A stretch of DNA of 64,000 nt from JAEUMG01 sp046349315 (GCA_046349315.1 JAXMCQ010000003.1:230456-294455); one strand, 5' to 3'. Shown: positions 23,875-33,207, counted from the first letter of the stretch. A program made the numbers and translations. The notes: generated from the sequence alone by a model not told the origin.

Positions 23875-24789
23875 ATGCATCTGCGCCCACCGGAACTGCC
23901 CTTCATGGGCAGCAATGCCGCGACTTCTGCTGCTGGCTACAATGCCGCCATCTTTGGCGCGCCGCATGGCACACCCTACCCCGAGCACGACAATCGCGTT
24001 CACGCGGCAACGGCGGATGCACTACGCAAGGTGCTGCGCGCTGATGCAGAATGGCTGCCGAACTGGAATTTCGATTTTGGTAGCCCCTTGCTTGGCGAGA
24101 GTGGATTTCGCCTGGCCGATCTCGGTGATCTTGAGACGCAACCCGATGACGGCCCGGGCAACCGCATATTGATCCGCGACTGCGCGAAGGCGATCATCGC
24201 CGCCGGTGCAGTTCCGATTATGATCGGCGGCGATGACTCAACGCCGATCCCGTTCATCGAAGCCTTTTCCGGTCACGGATCCCTGATCATCCTCCAGATC
24301 GATGCGCATATCGATTGGCGCGAGGAGCGCTATGGCGAACCCCTCGGATTTTCGAGCACCATGCGTCGTGCTTCCGAGATGAAGCACGTCGAGAGGATCA
24401 TCCAGGTCGGCATGCGCGGCATCGGCAGCGCCCGCAAGGCCGAGGTCGACTTCGCAAGATCATGGGGTGCGCAACTCATCACCTCGCGCGAGGTGCTCGA
24501 GAACGGCATCGCCGGCGTCCTCGCGAAGATTCCGGACGGCTCGCGCTGTCTCATCACGCTCGATTGCGATGCGCTCGATTCATCCGTGATGCCCGCGGTC
24601 GCTTACCCGACGCCTGGCGGCCTCACCTACAATGACGTGACGGGGCTCATCCAGGGCGTCGGACGGAAGGCTCGCATCGTCGGCTTCGACTTGATCGAAT
24701 TCGTGCCAGGTCGCGATCCTAACGGCATGGCGACATTCACGGCGGCCCATATCGTGAGCAACGCGATCGGGACGTTGGCGAAGGCCTGA
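23875..24789 (+). CDS. Arginase/agmatinase-family ureohydrolase with altered metal ligand
   Basis: The protein has 304 residues. It is a ureohydrolase-fold binuclear manganese enzyme: DAHID (Asp143, His145, Asp147), and LDCDALDSS (Asp230, Asp232) are the expected ligands. The first block reads IGGDDSTPIP, with Asp121 where agmatinases and arginases normally have His (GGDHS). The family hydrolyses guanidino compounds (agmatine, guanidinobutyrate and others) to urea and an amine. The changed ligand means the substrate and metal cannot be assumed. It lies 5 nt after the kinase gene, and its stop directly abuts that of the convergent ior gene. Confidence 0.85.
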   Translation: MHLRPPELPFMGSNAATSAAGYNAAIFGAPHGTPYPEHDNRVHAATADALRKVLRADAEWLPNWNFDFGSPLLGESGFRLADLGDLETQPDDGPGNRILIRDCAKAIIAAGAVPIMIGGDDSTPIPFIEAFSGHGSLIILQIDAHIDWREERYGEPLGFSSTMRRASEMKHVERIIQVGMRGIGSARKAEVDFARSWGAQLITSREVLENGIAGVLAKIPDGSRCLITLDCDALDSSVMPAVAYPTPGGLTYNDVTGLIQGVGRKARIVGFDLIEFVPGRDPNGMATFTAAHIVSNAIGTLAKA

Positions 24790-27700
24790 CTATTCGGCGG
24801 CGAGCGCTGCTTTGACTGCGCTTGCCGGCCCCTTTTCGAAGCGGGCGAGCAATTCCTCCTCGCGCGCTTTCGCCATCTTGAGATGGCGTTCCTTCACATG
24901 GCCGTAGCCGCGGATCAGATCCGGGACCGAGGCAATCTCGGCGGCTGCAGCGAGAGTTTCCGGCGTAAGCTTCGGCAACAGCCGTTCGATAGTGGCGCGA
25001 TACTCACCGATCAAGGCCCGCTCGCGCTTGCGCTCGAAAGTGCGTCCAAAGGGATCGAAGGCTGTGCCGCGCAACACCTTGAACTTCGCAAGCGTCTTGA
25101 ACACGCTCATCATCCAGGGGCCGAATGTCATCTTGCGTGGCAGCCCGGTTGCCGGATCGCGGCGCGCAAGGATCGGTGGCGCCAGATGGAATGTCAGCCT
25201 GCCGCCCTTGAATCGGCCGCCAAGGGCCTTGGCATAAGTGTCATTGGTATAGAGGCGGGCGACTTCGTATTCGTCCTTGTAGGCCATGAGCTTGAAGAGA
25301 TAGCGCGCAACTGCTGTGGTCAGCACACCAGAGCCGGGCGACACGGCATTCTCCCGCGCCCGCACCACGGCGAGGAACTGCCGGTAGCGCTCGGCATAGG
25401 CGGTGTTCTGATAATCGGTCAGGATGGCGGCGCGGCCATTGATGAGATCGTCGAGCGTTTCGACCGGCTTTGCCGGTTCACGTGGTGCGAGGATTGCTTC
25501 CACCGCCTTGAGGTCATGCGCGGCGCGACGGCCCCACAGGAAGGCGTCAAGATTCATCTTGATCGCCGCGCCGTTGAGCCGGATCGCTTCCTCTATGGCT
25601 TCCGAAGTCAGAGGAATAAGCCCAAGCTGATAGGCGTAGCCGACGACAAAGAGGTTCGTGGCGATTGAATCGCCCATCAGCGTGGTCGCAATGCGCGTCG
25701 CCGCGACCGCATGCAGGCCGTTCTCCTTGCCGCGCGCCGCAATCTTCATCAGCAGTTGATCGCCCGGAATCTTGAGATCGGCGTTTCGGGTGAATTGCGC
25801 CGGCATCGCCTCATGCGTGTTGATGACGGCATTGGTGCGCGTATTGGACGCCGTCGCCAGCACGCGCTCCGATCCGGCCGTCACGAGATCGCAACCAAGA
25901 ATGAGATCGGCACCGCCGGCGGCAATGCGCACGGCGGAAATGTCTTCTGGCTTCGTGGCGATCTTCAAATGCGTGACCACCGCGCCGTTCTTTTGCGCAA
26001 GGCCGACCATGTCGATCATGCCTGCGCCCTTGCCTTCAAGATGCGCCGCCATGCCGAGCACATGGCCGACGGTCACCACACCGGTGCCGCCGATGCCTGT
26101 CACCATGATCGACCAGGGCGTATCGAGGCCAGGCAGGCTCGGTTCAGGCAGGACAGGGAACACCGCGCCGTCGCCGGCAAGCTTCGGCTTCTCGAGGCCC
26201 TTGACCATCTCGGCACCCTCGATGGTGACGAAGCTCGGGCAGAAGCCCTTCAGGCAGGAGTAATCCTTGTTGCACGCCGACTGGTCGATCTGCCGCTTGC
26301 GGCCGAACGACGTTTCGACCGGCACGATCGCCACGCAATTGGACTGCACACCGCAATCGCCGCAGCCTTCGCACACCGCCTCGTTGATGAAGACGCGCTT
26401 GTTGGGATCGGGAAAGGCGCCGCGCTTGCGCCGCCGCCGCTTCTCGGCCGCGCAGGTCTGGTCATAGATGAGGACGCTCGTCCCCGGCACCTCCATGAAC
26501 TCCTTCTGGAGTGCCTGGAGATCATCACGATGATGGAAGGTGACGCGCGGCGGAAACTGCGCGCCGGCGTGCTTGTCGGGTTCGTCGGAAACGATGGCGA
26601 TGCGCTCGACGCCTTCGGCGCGCATCTGGTTGGCGATCATCGGCACGTTGAGCGGGCCGTCATGATGCTGCCCGCCGGTCATCGCCACGGCATCATTGTA
26701 GAGGATCTTGTAGGTGATGTTGGCGCCGGAACCGATCGCCGCGCGAATGGCGAGAATGCCCGAGTGATTATAGGTGCCGTCGCCGATATTCTGAAACACA
26801 TGCTTGCGCTTGGAGAACGGCGCTTCGCCGATCCAATTGGCGCCCTCGCCGCCCATTTGCGTCGAGCCTTCGGTGTGGCGCTCCGGAATGAACTGGACCA
26901 TCCAGTGGCAGCCGATGCCGGCATAACCGCGCGCCCCTTCCGGCAGCACTGTCGATGAATTATGCGGACAGCCGGCACAGAAGTAGGGAATGCGCGTCGC
27001 CAGATCGGGCTGGTTCGAAATATTCGCCTGCGCCGCCTTGATCGCCGCAAGCTTCAATGCGACCTCCGGCCAGTCACCCTTCTTCAGGATGCGCTCGCCG
27101 ATAGCGACCGCGATCTGGTTCGGCTCCAGCGTGCCATAAGCCGGGAACAAGTGATTGTCGGCCTCGTCCTTCTTCCCGATGACCATCGGCCGCGTCGGAT
27201 CGTTGAACAGCAATTCGCGCACATGCGTTTCGATCAGCAATCGCTTTTCTTCAACGCAGATGACGAGATCGAGCCCCCGCGCGAACTCATAGACGATGTC
27301 GTGATCGAGCGGCCAGACCATCCCCACTTTGAGGAGCCTGAGGCCGATCTTCGCCGCCATCGCCTCGTCGATGCCAAGCTCATCAAGCGCCTGGCGGACA
27401 TCGAGATAGCTCTTGCCCGCTGACACAATGCCGATCTTCGGGTTAGGCCCACCGCGGAAAACGATCTGGTTGAGCTTGTTCGCCTTGGCGAAGGCGACCG
27501 CGGCAAAGCGCTTGAAATTGTGGAGGCGCTTTTCCTGGTCGAGCCGATCATCGGCGGGGCGGATATTGAGGCCGCCCGGCGGCATCTTGAAATCGGTTGG
27601 AATGACGGGGCGGATGCGATCGAGCCCCGCTTCGATCACGCCGGTCGACTCGACCGTGTCGTGCACGCATTTGATGCCGACCCAGCAGCCCGAATAGCGT

Positions 27701-28266
27701 GACAGGGCGTAGCCGTAGAGTCCGTAATCGAGAAGTTCCTGCAATCCGGCCGGATTGAGGATCGGCATCATCGCGTCGAGAAGGGCAAATTCCGATTGAT
27801 GCGGCACGGTGGATGATTCGGCACCGTGATCGTCGCCCGCCATGGCGAGCACGCCACCATGCTTGGATGTTCCCGCCGCATTGGCGTGACGCAGCACGTC
27901 GCCGGAGCGGTCGACGCCCGGGCCCTTGCCGTACCACATGCTGAAGACGCCATCGAAGGCGCCCTCACCGCGCATTTCCGCCTGCTGGCTGCCCCAGATT
28001 GCCGTTGCCGCCAGATCCTCATTGAGTCCGGCATGGAACTTGATGTGCTTCGGTGCGACCACGGCTTCGGCACGCTCGAAAGCCTGATCGACGCCGCCGA
28101 CCGGTGAGCCGCGATAGCCCGTGACGTAGCCTGCCGTGTTGAGCCCCGCCGCCTCGTCCATCGCTCTCTGCATCAGCATCAGGCGCACGAAGACCTGCGG
28201 GCCGCTGATATAGATGCGGTCCTTCGTCAGGTCGTATTTGTCGTCGAGCGAGACGGGCGTCGTCAT
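24790..28266 (-). CDS. Indolepyruvate ferredoxin oxidoreductase, fused alpha and beta subunits
   Basis: The protein has 1158 residues from the ATG at 28266 (SD AAGGAG); the GTG at 28290 is not needed. It is a fusion of IorA and IorB: N-terminal pyruvate-ferredoxin-oxidoreductase-type domains with TPP-binding region, an Fe-S part (CAGCPHNSST; then CEGCGDCGVQSNC near residue 632 and CNKDYSCLKGFC), and the gamma/IorB-like domain starting about residue 720 (TGIGGTGVVTVGHVLG), with a C-terminal DUF6537-like extension. It oxidatively decarboxylates aryl pyruvates from aromatic amino acids to aryl-acetyl-CoA, reducing ferredoxin. Fused forms are common in Proteobacteria. It is a single gene and complete. 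Confidence 0.93.
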   Translation of the reverse strand: MTTPVSLDDKYDLTKDRIYISGPQVFVRLMLMQRAMDEAAGLNTAGYVTGYRGSPVGGVDQAFERAEAVVAPKHIKFHAGLNEDLAATAIWGSQQAEMRGEGAFDGVFSMWYGKGPGVDRSGDVLRHANAAGTSKHGGVLAMAGDDHGAESSTVPHQSEFALLDAMMPILNPAGLQELLDYGLYGYALSRYSGCWVGIKCVHDTVESTGVIEAGLDRIRPVIPTDFKMPPGGLNIRPADDRLDQEKRLHNFKRFAAVAFAKANKLNQIVFRGGPNPKIGIVSAGKSYLDVRQALDELGIDEAMAAKIGLRLLKVGMVWPLDHDIVYEFARGLDLVICVEEKRLLIETHVRELLFNDPTRPMVIGKKDEADNHLFPAYGTLEPNQIAVAIGERILKKGDWPEVALKLAAIKAAQANISNQPDLATRIPYFCAGCPHNSSTVLPEGARGYAGIGCHWMVQFIPERHTEGSTQMGGEGANWIGEAPFSKRKHVFQNIGDGTYNHSGILAIRAAIGSGANITYKILYNDAVAMTGGQHHDGPLNVPMIANQMRAEGVERIAIVSDEPDKHAGAQFPPRVTFHHRDDLQALQKEFMEVPGTSVLIYDQTCAAEKRRRRKRGAFPDPNKRVFINEAVCEGCGDCGVQSNCVAIVPVETSFGRKRQIDQSACNKDYSCLKGFCPSFVTIEGAEMVKGLEKPKLAGDGAVFPVLPEPSLPGLDTPWSIMVTGIGGTGVVTVGHVLGMAAHLEGKGAGMIDMVGLAQKNGAVVTHLKIATKPEDISAVRIAAGGADLILGCDLVTAGSERVLATASNTRTNAVINTHEAMPAQFTRNADLKIPGDQLLMKIAARGKENGLHAVAATRIATTLMGDSIATNLFVVGYAYQLGLIPLTSEAIEEAIRLNGAAIKMNLDAFLWGRRAAHDLKAVEAILAPREPAKPVETLDDLINGRAAILTDYQNTAYAERYRQFLAVVRARENAVSPGSGVLTTAVARYLFKLMAYKDEYEVARLYTNDTYAKALGGRFKGGRLTFHLAPPILARRDPATGLPRKMTFGPWMMSVFKTLAKFKVLRGTAFDPFGRTFERKRERALIGEYRATIERLLPKLTPETLAAAAEIASVPDLIRGYGHVKERHLKMAKAREEELLARFEKGPASAVKAALAAE

Positions 28267-28494
28267 GGCCGGGAACGCTCCTTGGCGCACGGGAATCTAT
28301 GTAACATCCCTTGCCTGGCGGTTAAATGCCGCCGACGCCCCTAGACCTTGAAAAACAACGGAAACTTCGAAGCACCGCAGCAATTTCTCATTTCGTGACA
28401 ATCCCGGCCTCCATCGCGCAATGATCGGTCTCGGCTGGGTCGATCTGCCAATGCCGTCTTGACCCTGTGACGAACAGATGCGCAATGCGCCCCA

Positions 28495-29799
28495 ATGAGC
28501 AGCAGCAAACAGCCTGTGGCGGCCGACTTCGCATCGTCGCCGTCATTGAGCGAGGCAACCGGGGTGTGGGCCAAGATCGGCCTGCTCTCCTTCGGCGGCC
28601 CCGCCGGTCAGATCGCCATGATGCACCGCGTCTTCGTCGACGAGCGGAAATGGCTGTGCGAAGCGGAATATCTCGCAGCGCTCAATTTCTGCATGCTCTT
28701 GCCGGGGCCGGAAGCCATGCAGCTTGCCACCTATACCGGCTGGAAGCTCCATGGCTGGAGGGGCGGACTGATCGCCGGCCTGCTCTTCGTGCTGCCTGGC
28801 GCGCTGGTCATCATGGCCTTGTCCATCCTCTATGCCATGCTGGGAAAGCTTCCGCTGGTCGAGGCGCTTTTCTTCGGCATCAAGGCGGCGGTGCTCGCAA
28901 TCGTCATCGAGGCCTTGCTGCGCGTGGCGCGCCGCGCGCTCAAACTCAAAAGCGATTGGTGGATCGCAGGGCTAGCCTTCCTCGCGCTCTACGTCTTCGA
29001 CGCGCCCTTCCCGCTCGTCATCGCGGTCGCCGCCGCATTCGGTTACATGCGGACCCGGTCCAGCATCTCGGCCGACGCGGCATCGACCCCCGTCGACTGG
29101 CGTGCAACCGTGAAAACGGCCACGCTATGGCTCGCCTTGTGGATCGTGCCAGTCGCGATCCTGATTGCGAGCTTCGGTCGCCATCACGTTTTCAGCGAAG
29201 TCGCGCTCTTCTTCTCCAAGCTCGCGATCGTCACTTTCGGCGGCGCCTATGCGGTCCTGAGTTACATGGCCCAGCAGGCGGTCGAGAACTACCATTGGCT
29301 GACGCCAGCCGAAATGGTCGACGGCCTGGGTCTCGCCGAAACCACGCCCGGCCCTCTGATACTCGTTACGCAATTCGTGGGCTTTATCGCCGGCTATCGC
29401 GAAGCGGGCGGTCTTTGGGGCGGCGTCGCCGCGGCGATCATCACGCTGTGGGTCACATTCGTTCCCTGTTTCCTGTGGATCATGGTCGGCGCACCTTACC
29501 TCGAGCGCCTGCGCGGCAATCCGAGACTGTCAGGCGCGCTCGCGGCAATCACCGCGGCGGTCGTCGGTGTGATCCTCAACCTGTCGCTTTGGTTTGCACT
29601 CCATGTGCTATTCGCCAAGGTCGATCGCATGGCCTGGGGCTTGGCAAAGCCCTGGGTACCGGACATCGCAACGCTCGACTTCGCGGCGCTCGGCTTAAGT
29701 ATCATTGCGGCCGTGGCCCTGCTCCGATTGCATTTCGGAATTTTCGGAACGCTCGCGCTCTGCGCGGCGTTGGGCGTTGGATGGAAGCTCGTCATCTGA
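28495..29799 (+). CDS. chrA: Chromate transporter family protein, two-domain ChrA
   Basis: The protein has 434 residues with two homologous CHR domains. The first contains FGGPAGQIAMMHRVFVDERKW and LLPGPEAMQLATYTG; the second repeats the pattern as FGGAYAVLSYMAQQAV and TTPGPLILVTQFVGF. About ten membrane helices are visible. Family members export chromate, probably coupled to ion gradients, though many have unknown natural substrates. It is divergent from ior across about 230 bp with no other gene. The 3' end runs into a palindromic repeat that lies between it and the convergent acyl-CoA dehydrogenase. Confidence 0.92.
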   Translation: MSSSKQPVAADFASSPSLSEATGVWAKIGLLSFGGPAGQIAMMHRVFVDERKWLCEAEYLAALNFCMLLPGPEAMQLATYTGWKLHGWRGGLIAGLLFVLPGALVIMALSILYAMLGKLPLVEALFFGIKAAVLAIVIEALLRVARRALKLKSDWWIAGLAFLALYVFDAPFPLVIAVAAAFGYMRTRSSISADAASTPVDWRATVKTATLWLALWIVPVAILIASFGRHHVFSEVALFFSKLAIVTFGGAYAVLSYMAQQAVENYHWLTPAEMVDGLGLAETTPGPLILVTQFVGFIAGYREAGGLWGGVAAAIITLWVTFVPCFLWIMVGAPYLERLRGNPRLSGALAAITAAVVGVILNLSLWFALHVLFAKVDRMAWGLAKPWVPDIATLDFAALGLSIIAAVALLRLHFGIFGTLALCAALGVGWKLVI

Positions 29800-29800
29800 A

Positions 29801-29899
29801 TCTCCCTCCCCCTTGTGGGGAGGGACTAAGGGTGGGGGTCGCGAAGGCCTTTTCCGAAGCCCCCACCCCTACCCCTCCCCACAAGGGGAGAGGGGAAGA
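29801..29899. repeat. Long palindromic repeat between chrA and acyl-CoA dehydrogenase
   Basis: The arm CTCCCTCCCCCTTGTGGGGA (from 29802) and its imperfect complement (ending GGGGAGAGGGGAAGA at 29898) form a hairpin of about 40 bp with an inner GGGTGGGGG/CCCCCACCC pair. Such elements are dispersed in many Rhizobiales. Lying between convergent genes it may also stop transcription. Confidence 0.75.
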
Positions 29900-31102
29900 T
29901 CACCCCCACTTCCAAAACTCATCGCCCTTCTTGGCATAGGCTCGCGCCAGCACCATCATGTGGACTTCCGACGCGCCGTCGACGAGCCGGGCGCAACGGG
30001 CATAGCGATAGATCCATTCAAGGATCGTATCCTTCGAATAGCCCTTGGCACCGCAAAGCTGGATCGCCGTGTCGACCGCCTTCTGCAAAGTATCCGCGAC
30101 ATGCACCTTGGCCATCGCGACTTCGCTTTGCGCCTTGTCGCCCTGGTCGAGCCTCCATGCTGCATTCATCGTGAGAAGCCGGCCGATCTGGATATCCTTG
30201 GCGACCGCACCCAGCATGAGCTGCACGCTTTCGCGCTCGGCAAGCGTCGAGCCGAACGCCTTGCGCTCCTTCACATAGGCCTGCGCGATCTCCATCGAGC
30301 GCTTGGCGAGGCCGAGCCAGCGCATGCAGTGCGTGAGCCGCGCCGGTCCGAGTCGGATTTGCGTCAGGCGCAATCCATCGCCTTCTTCAAGGAGGCGATG
30401 TTCCTCGGGAATCTCGAGCCCGTCGAATTCCAGTTCGCAGACGCCGCCATGTTCTTCCGGCCCCATGATCGCGATGCGCCGGACGATACGCCAGCCCGGA
30501 TCGTCCTTGTGATAGAGGAAGGCCGAGAGACCGCGGCGCGGGTCATCCGAGGTCCGCGCGACCAGGATGAAATGGCTCGCCACCGCCGCACCCGAGATGA
30601 ACCACTTTCGTCCGTGTACGACATATTTGCCGCCGCGCTTCTCCGCCTTCGTCAGCATCATGCCGCCGGGATCCGAGCCTGAGCCAGGATTGGGCTCGGT
30701 CATGACGAAAGCCGAGCGCACCTTGCCGTCGATGATCGGCTGCAGCCAACGGTCCTTCTCTGCATCGCTCTTCAGGACCTTGTTGAGCACCGACATGTTG
30801 CCGTCATCCGGCGCCTGGCAGTTGATAATCACGGGTCCGAAGATGGACCGCTGCGCTTCCTCATAGATCGCCGCCCAGCCGACGATTGGCAGGCCCAGTC
30901 CGCCACGCTCCTTCGGCATTTGCGGCGCCCACAAGCCGGCGGCACGCGCCTTCGCACGCATCTCGTCCAGCACATCGAGCTTGATGTTTTCATACTGGTC
31001 ATAGATCTCAGGGCGTGTCTCGAGCGGCAGCACTTCGGCAGCGACGAAGTCGCGCACCTTCAGTCTCAGGCGTTCGATATCGGCGGGAAGCGTGAAATCC
31101 AT
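29900..31102 (-). CDS. Acyl-CoA dehydrogenase family protein
   Basis: The protein has 400 residues from the ATG at 31102 (TGAGG ahead); the open frame extends to 31138 into the SDR gene, but family members begin MDFTLP. The N-terminal helical, middle beta and C-terminal helical domains are present: VMTEPNPGSGSDPGGM (FAD/substrate block), GRKWFISGAA and QLCGAKGYSKDTILEWIYRYAR. It is an FAD-dependent dehydrogenase feeding electrons to ETF, of the ACAD10/11-like size class; the acyl substrate is unknown. It lies 7 nt after the SDR stop, so the two form an operon, probably for fatty- or branched-acyl catabolism. Confidence 0.93.
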   Translation of the reverse strand: MDFTLPADIERLRLKVRDFVAAEVLPLETRPEIYDQYENIKLDVLDEMRAKARAAGLWAPQMPKERGGLGLPIVGWAAIYEEAQRSIFGPVIINCQAPDDGNMSVLNKVLKSDAEKDRWLQPIIDGKVRSAFVMTEPNPGSGSDPGGMMLTKAEKRGGKYVVHGRKWFISGAAVASHFILVARTSDDPRRGLSAFLYHKDDPGWRIVRRIAIMGPEEHGGVCELEFDGLEIPEEHRLLEEGDGLRLTQIRLGPARLTHCMRWLGLAKRSMEIAQAYVKERKAFGSTLAERESVQLMLGAVAKDIQIGRLLTMNAAWRLDQGDKAQSEVAMAKVHVADTLQKAVDTAIQLCGAKGYSKDTILEWIYRYARCARLVDGASEVHMMVLARAYAKKGDEFWKWG

Positions 31103-31109
31103 GAAAGCC

Positions 31110-31877
31110 TCAGGTGAAAGCAGTAAGGTGTCCGCCATCGACGACGACGATGGAACCGGTCATGAAGCGCGACGCCTTGCGCGATGAAAGGAGGAGCAGC
31201 GTGCCATCGAGATCGGATGGATCACCCGCTTTCTTTTGTGGCATGGCTTGAATCTTCTTCTGGCCGGCAGGCGATTTCAGGAATGCATCGGTCATCTCGG
31301 TGACGATGTAACCGGGCGCGATGGCATTCACCCGAATGTCGTGCCGTGCCAGCTCGAGCGCCATCGCCTGCGTCATCTGCGCGACCGCTGCCTTGCTCAC
31401 CGCATACGCGGAATTAGCAAGGCTCACGCGGAAACTCAAAACCGAAGCGATATTGATGATCGTGCCAGGCTGCTTGGCGGCGATCCAGCGGCGCGCCGCC
31501 TCCTGCGCCATCAGCCACACGGCATCGACATTGACGGCCTGGATGCGATCCCACTCTTCCGCGCTGGTATCGACAAAGAAACTGCCGGTCGCGACGCCGG
31601 CATTGTTGATGAGAAGCGTGATAGGTCCGAAAGCACGCTCAGCCGCATCGAAAGTCTTGGCGAATGTCGACCGGTCGGCCGCATCGAAATCAACCGTTGC
31701 GGCGCTATCGCCGATCTCACGCTTGAGCGATTCGAGCCGGTCCACGCGCCGCGCCGCCAGCACGACCTTTGCCCCATTTGCCGCAAGAACCTGGGCAAAC
31801 CGCGCCCCGAGCCCCGAGGAGGCGCCGGTTACCAGTGCGACTTCTCCAGTCAAATCAAAGAGTTGCTGTGCCTGCAT
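31110..31877 (-). CDS. Short-chain dehydrogenase/reductase
   Basis: The protein has 255 residues from the ATG at 31877; an alternative start at 31907 adds ten residues. It is a classical SDR: NAD(P)-binding TGASSGLG, NNAGVA, catalytic Ser in ASVLSFR, and YAVSK giving the catalytic Tyr and Lys. AIAPGYIVTEMTD is the usual PG motif. NADP preference is suggested by AARR after beta-2. It is upstream of and nearly contiguous with the acyl-CoA dehydrogenase gene. The substrate is unknown. Confidence 0.92.
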   Translation of the reverse strand: MQAQQLFDLTGEVALVTGASSGLGARFAQVLAANGAKVVLAARRVDRLESLKREIGDSAATVDFDAADRSTFAKTFDAAERAFGPITLLINNAGVATGSFFVDTSAEEWDRIQAVNVDAVWLMAQEAARRWIAAKQPGTIINIASVLSFRVSLANSAYAVSKAAVAQMTQAMALELARHDIRVNAIAPGYIVTEMTDAFLKSPAGQKKIQAMPQKKAGDPSDLDGTLLLLSSRKASRFMTGSIVVVDGGHLTAFT

Positions 31878-31966
31878 GGCGCCCCCTACGCGCCCGCAAG
31901 GTGGCATGGATTTCAGGCTCGTTCCAGAGTATCTGTGGCCGCAGATATTCGTGTTGCGAGATAATC

Positions 31967-32755
31967 ATGGCTTCCCTGCCCCTTGTCGGCATGCCCGGCG
32001 ACACCCACGAGAGCAATGGCCTCTATTTCCATTTGCTCGGCGACAAATACGTCCGCGCCGTCGCGGACGTTTCGAAATGCCTGCCAGTCATGATCCCGTC
32101 GATCGGCGAAGCCCTCGACATCGATGCGGTGCTTGACCATTTCGACGGCTTTCTCATCACCGGCGCGGTCTCGAATGTTCATCCGCCGCATTATGGTGAA
32201 GAGCCAAGCGCCGAACACGAGCCCTACGACCACCGCCGCGATGCGACGACATTGCGGCTGATCAAGGCGGTGATCAATCGCGGCATCCCGCTCTTCTGCA
32301 TTTGCCGCGGCTTCCAGGAACTCAACGTGGTTCTCGGCGGCACGCTGGAAACGGAATTGCAGAAGGGCGAAGGCCGGCTCGATCATCGCTCTCGCAAAGT
32401 CCCCGACCTCGACGTGCGTTATGGTCCGTCCCACAGGATCGATATCCGCCCCGGCGGAATGCTCGAACGCATCCTCGGCAAGCGCGAGGCGACCATCAAT
32501 TCGGTCCATCGGCAGGGCATCCGCAAACTCGCGCCAGGGCTCGAAGTCGAAGCCACGGCACCGGACGGCATCATCGAGGCCGCTTCGGTGAAGGGTGCGA
32601 AGGGCTTCGCCTTCGGCACGCAGTGGCATCCCGAATACAAAGCCGCGGAAAATCCGGATTCGGTGAAACTGTTCGAGGCCTATGGCGACGCCGTTCGCGC
32701 CTATGTGCGCCAGAAGTCCGAACCGCATCCCGAACGGACGGTGCGGGTCGCCTGA
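31967..32755 (+). CDS. Class I glutamine amidotransferase-like hydrolase (peptidase C26; gamma-Glu-GABA hydrolase-like)
   Basis: The protein has 262 residues from the ATG at 31967; the longer open frame upstream is antisense to the SDR gene. The nucleophile elbow is CICRGFQELNV (Cys at about residue 111), and the catalytic His-Glu is in FGTQWHPEY. This layout matches PuuD and other peptidase C26 proteins, which release glutamate from gamma-glutamyl-aminobutyrate in polyamine breakdown. Two PuuA-like ligases are encoded further along (44.9 and 53.9 kb), so a link to gamma-glutamylated amines is plausible but not shown. Divergent from the SDR gene by about 90 bp. Confidence 0.88.
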   Translation: MASLPLVGMPGDTHESNGLYFHLLGDKYVRAVADVSKCLPVMIPSIGEALDIDAVLDHFDGFLITGAVSNVHPPHYGEEPSAEHEPYDHRRDATTLRLIKAVINRGIPLFCICRGFQELNVVLGGTLETELQKGEGRLDHRSRKVPDLDVRYGPSHRIDIRPGGMLERILGKREATINSVHRQGIRKLAPGLEVEATAPDGIIEAASVKGAKGFAFGTQWHPEYKAAENPDSVKLFEAYGDAVRAYVRQKSEPHPERTVRVA

Positions 32756-32784
32756 TCCCAATCGTTTGTTCCTGACCTCTCTTC

Positions 32785-32812
32785 GTCATCCCGGCGAAGG
32801 CCGGGACCCAAC
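32785..32812 (+). repeat. Half of a palindromic repeat (left of the GIY-YIG gene)
   Basis: GTCATCCCGGCGAAGGCCGGG forms a short hairpin (CCCGGC/GCCGGG) and is the inverted counterpart of the copy at 33165-33190. Together they look like the two ends of one dispersed element with the GIY-YIG gene between. Confidence 0.7.
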
Positions 32813-32814
32813 TT

Positions 32815-33129
32815 TCAACACAACGGCTCTGGCCCGCAGGTCTCTGCAATGAGGTCGAGCCAATGTGGATTGGTCTCTTCGATTAGTTTGATTTTCCACG
32901 CTCGCCGCCATTCCTTGATCTGCTTTTCGCGCTTGATTGCGCCGTCCATCGTGCCGTGTGTTTCAAGCCACACAAGAAGCTTCACGCCATATCGCTTCGT
33001 GAACCCCGGAATTTGGCCTTCGCGGTGTGGAAGGACGCGGCTGCAGAGGTCACTCGTGACTCCAACATAGAGCGTTCCGTTGCGCGCAGTTGCCAGAATG
33101 TAAACGGCCGGCGAACGCTCCCTCTTCAT
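32815..33129 (-). CDS. GIY-YIG nuclease family protein (UPF0213/URI type)
   Basis: The protein has 104 residues. The single domain begins AVYILATARNGTLYVGVTSD, giving the YIL and YVG halves of the GIY-YIG motif, with the conserved Arg in CSRVLPHREGQ and the metal-binding Glu expected in the C-terminal half (KREKQIKEWRRAWKIKLIEE). The family includes DNA structure-specific or homing-type endonucleases; small stand-alone members are mostly uncharacterised. Notable is its position between two inverted half-copies of a dispersed palindromic repeat, each within about 35 bp of the gene ends. Confidence 0.88.
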   Translation of the reverse strand: MKRERSPAVYILATARNGTLYVGVTSDLCSRVLPHREGQIPGFTKRYGVKLLVWLETHGTMDGAIKREKQIKEWRRAWKIKLIEETNPHWLDLIAETCGPEPLC

Positions 33130-33164
33130 GTGAGGCTCTTTGCTTCAATCTCCACGCGGAAAAT

Positions 33165-33190
33165 TGGATCCCGGCTTTCGCCGGGATGAC
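33165..33190 (+). repeat. Half of a palindromic repeat (right of the GIY-YIG gene)
   Basis: ATCCCGGCTTTCGCCGGGAT is followed by GAC; the hairpin is CCCGGC/GCCGGG. Inverted relative to 32785-32812. Confidence 0.7.
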
Positions 33191-33207
33191 GATCTTATTG
33201 GGCAAAC

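Noticed and set aside
25711..26958. 415-codon plus-strand open frame
   Set aside because: Antisense shadow of the fused indolepyruvate oxidoreductase, whose Fe-S and TPP motifs are clear.
28467..29939. 490-codon frame overlapping chrA
   Set aside because: Arg-rich alternative frame; the chrA frame has helices and duplicated CHR motifs and a proper start.
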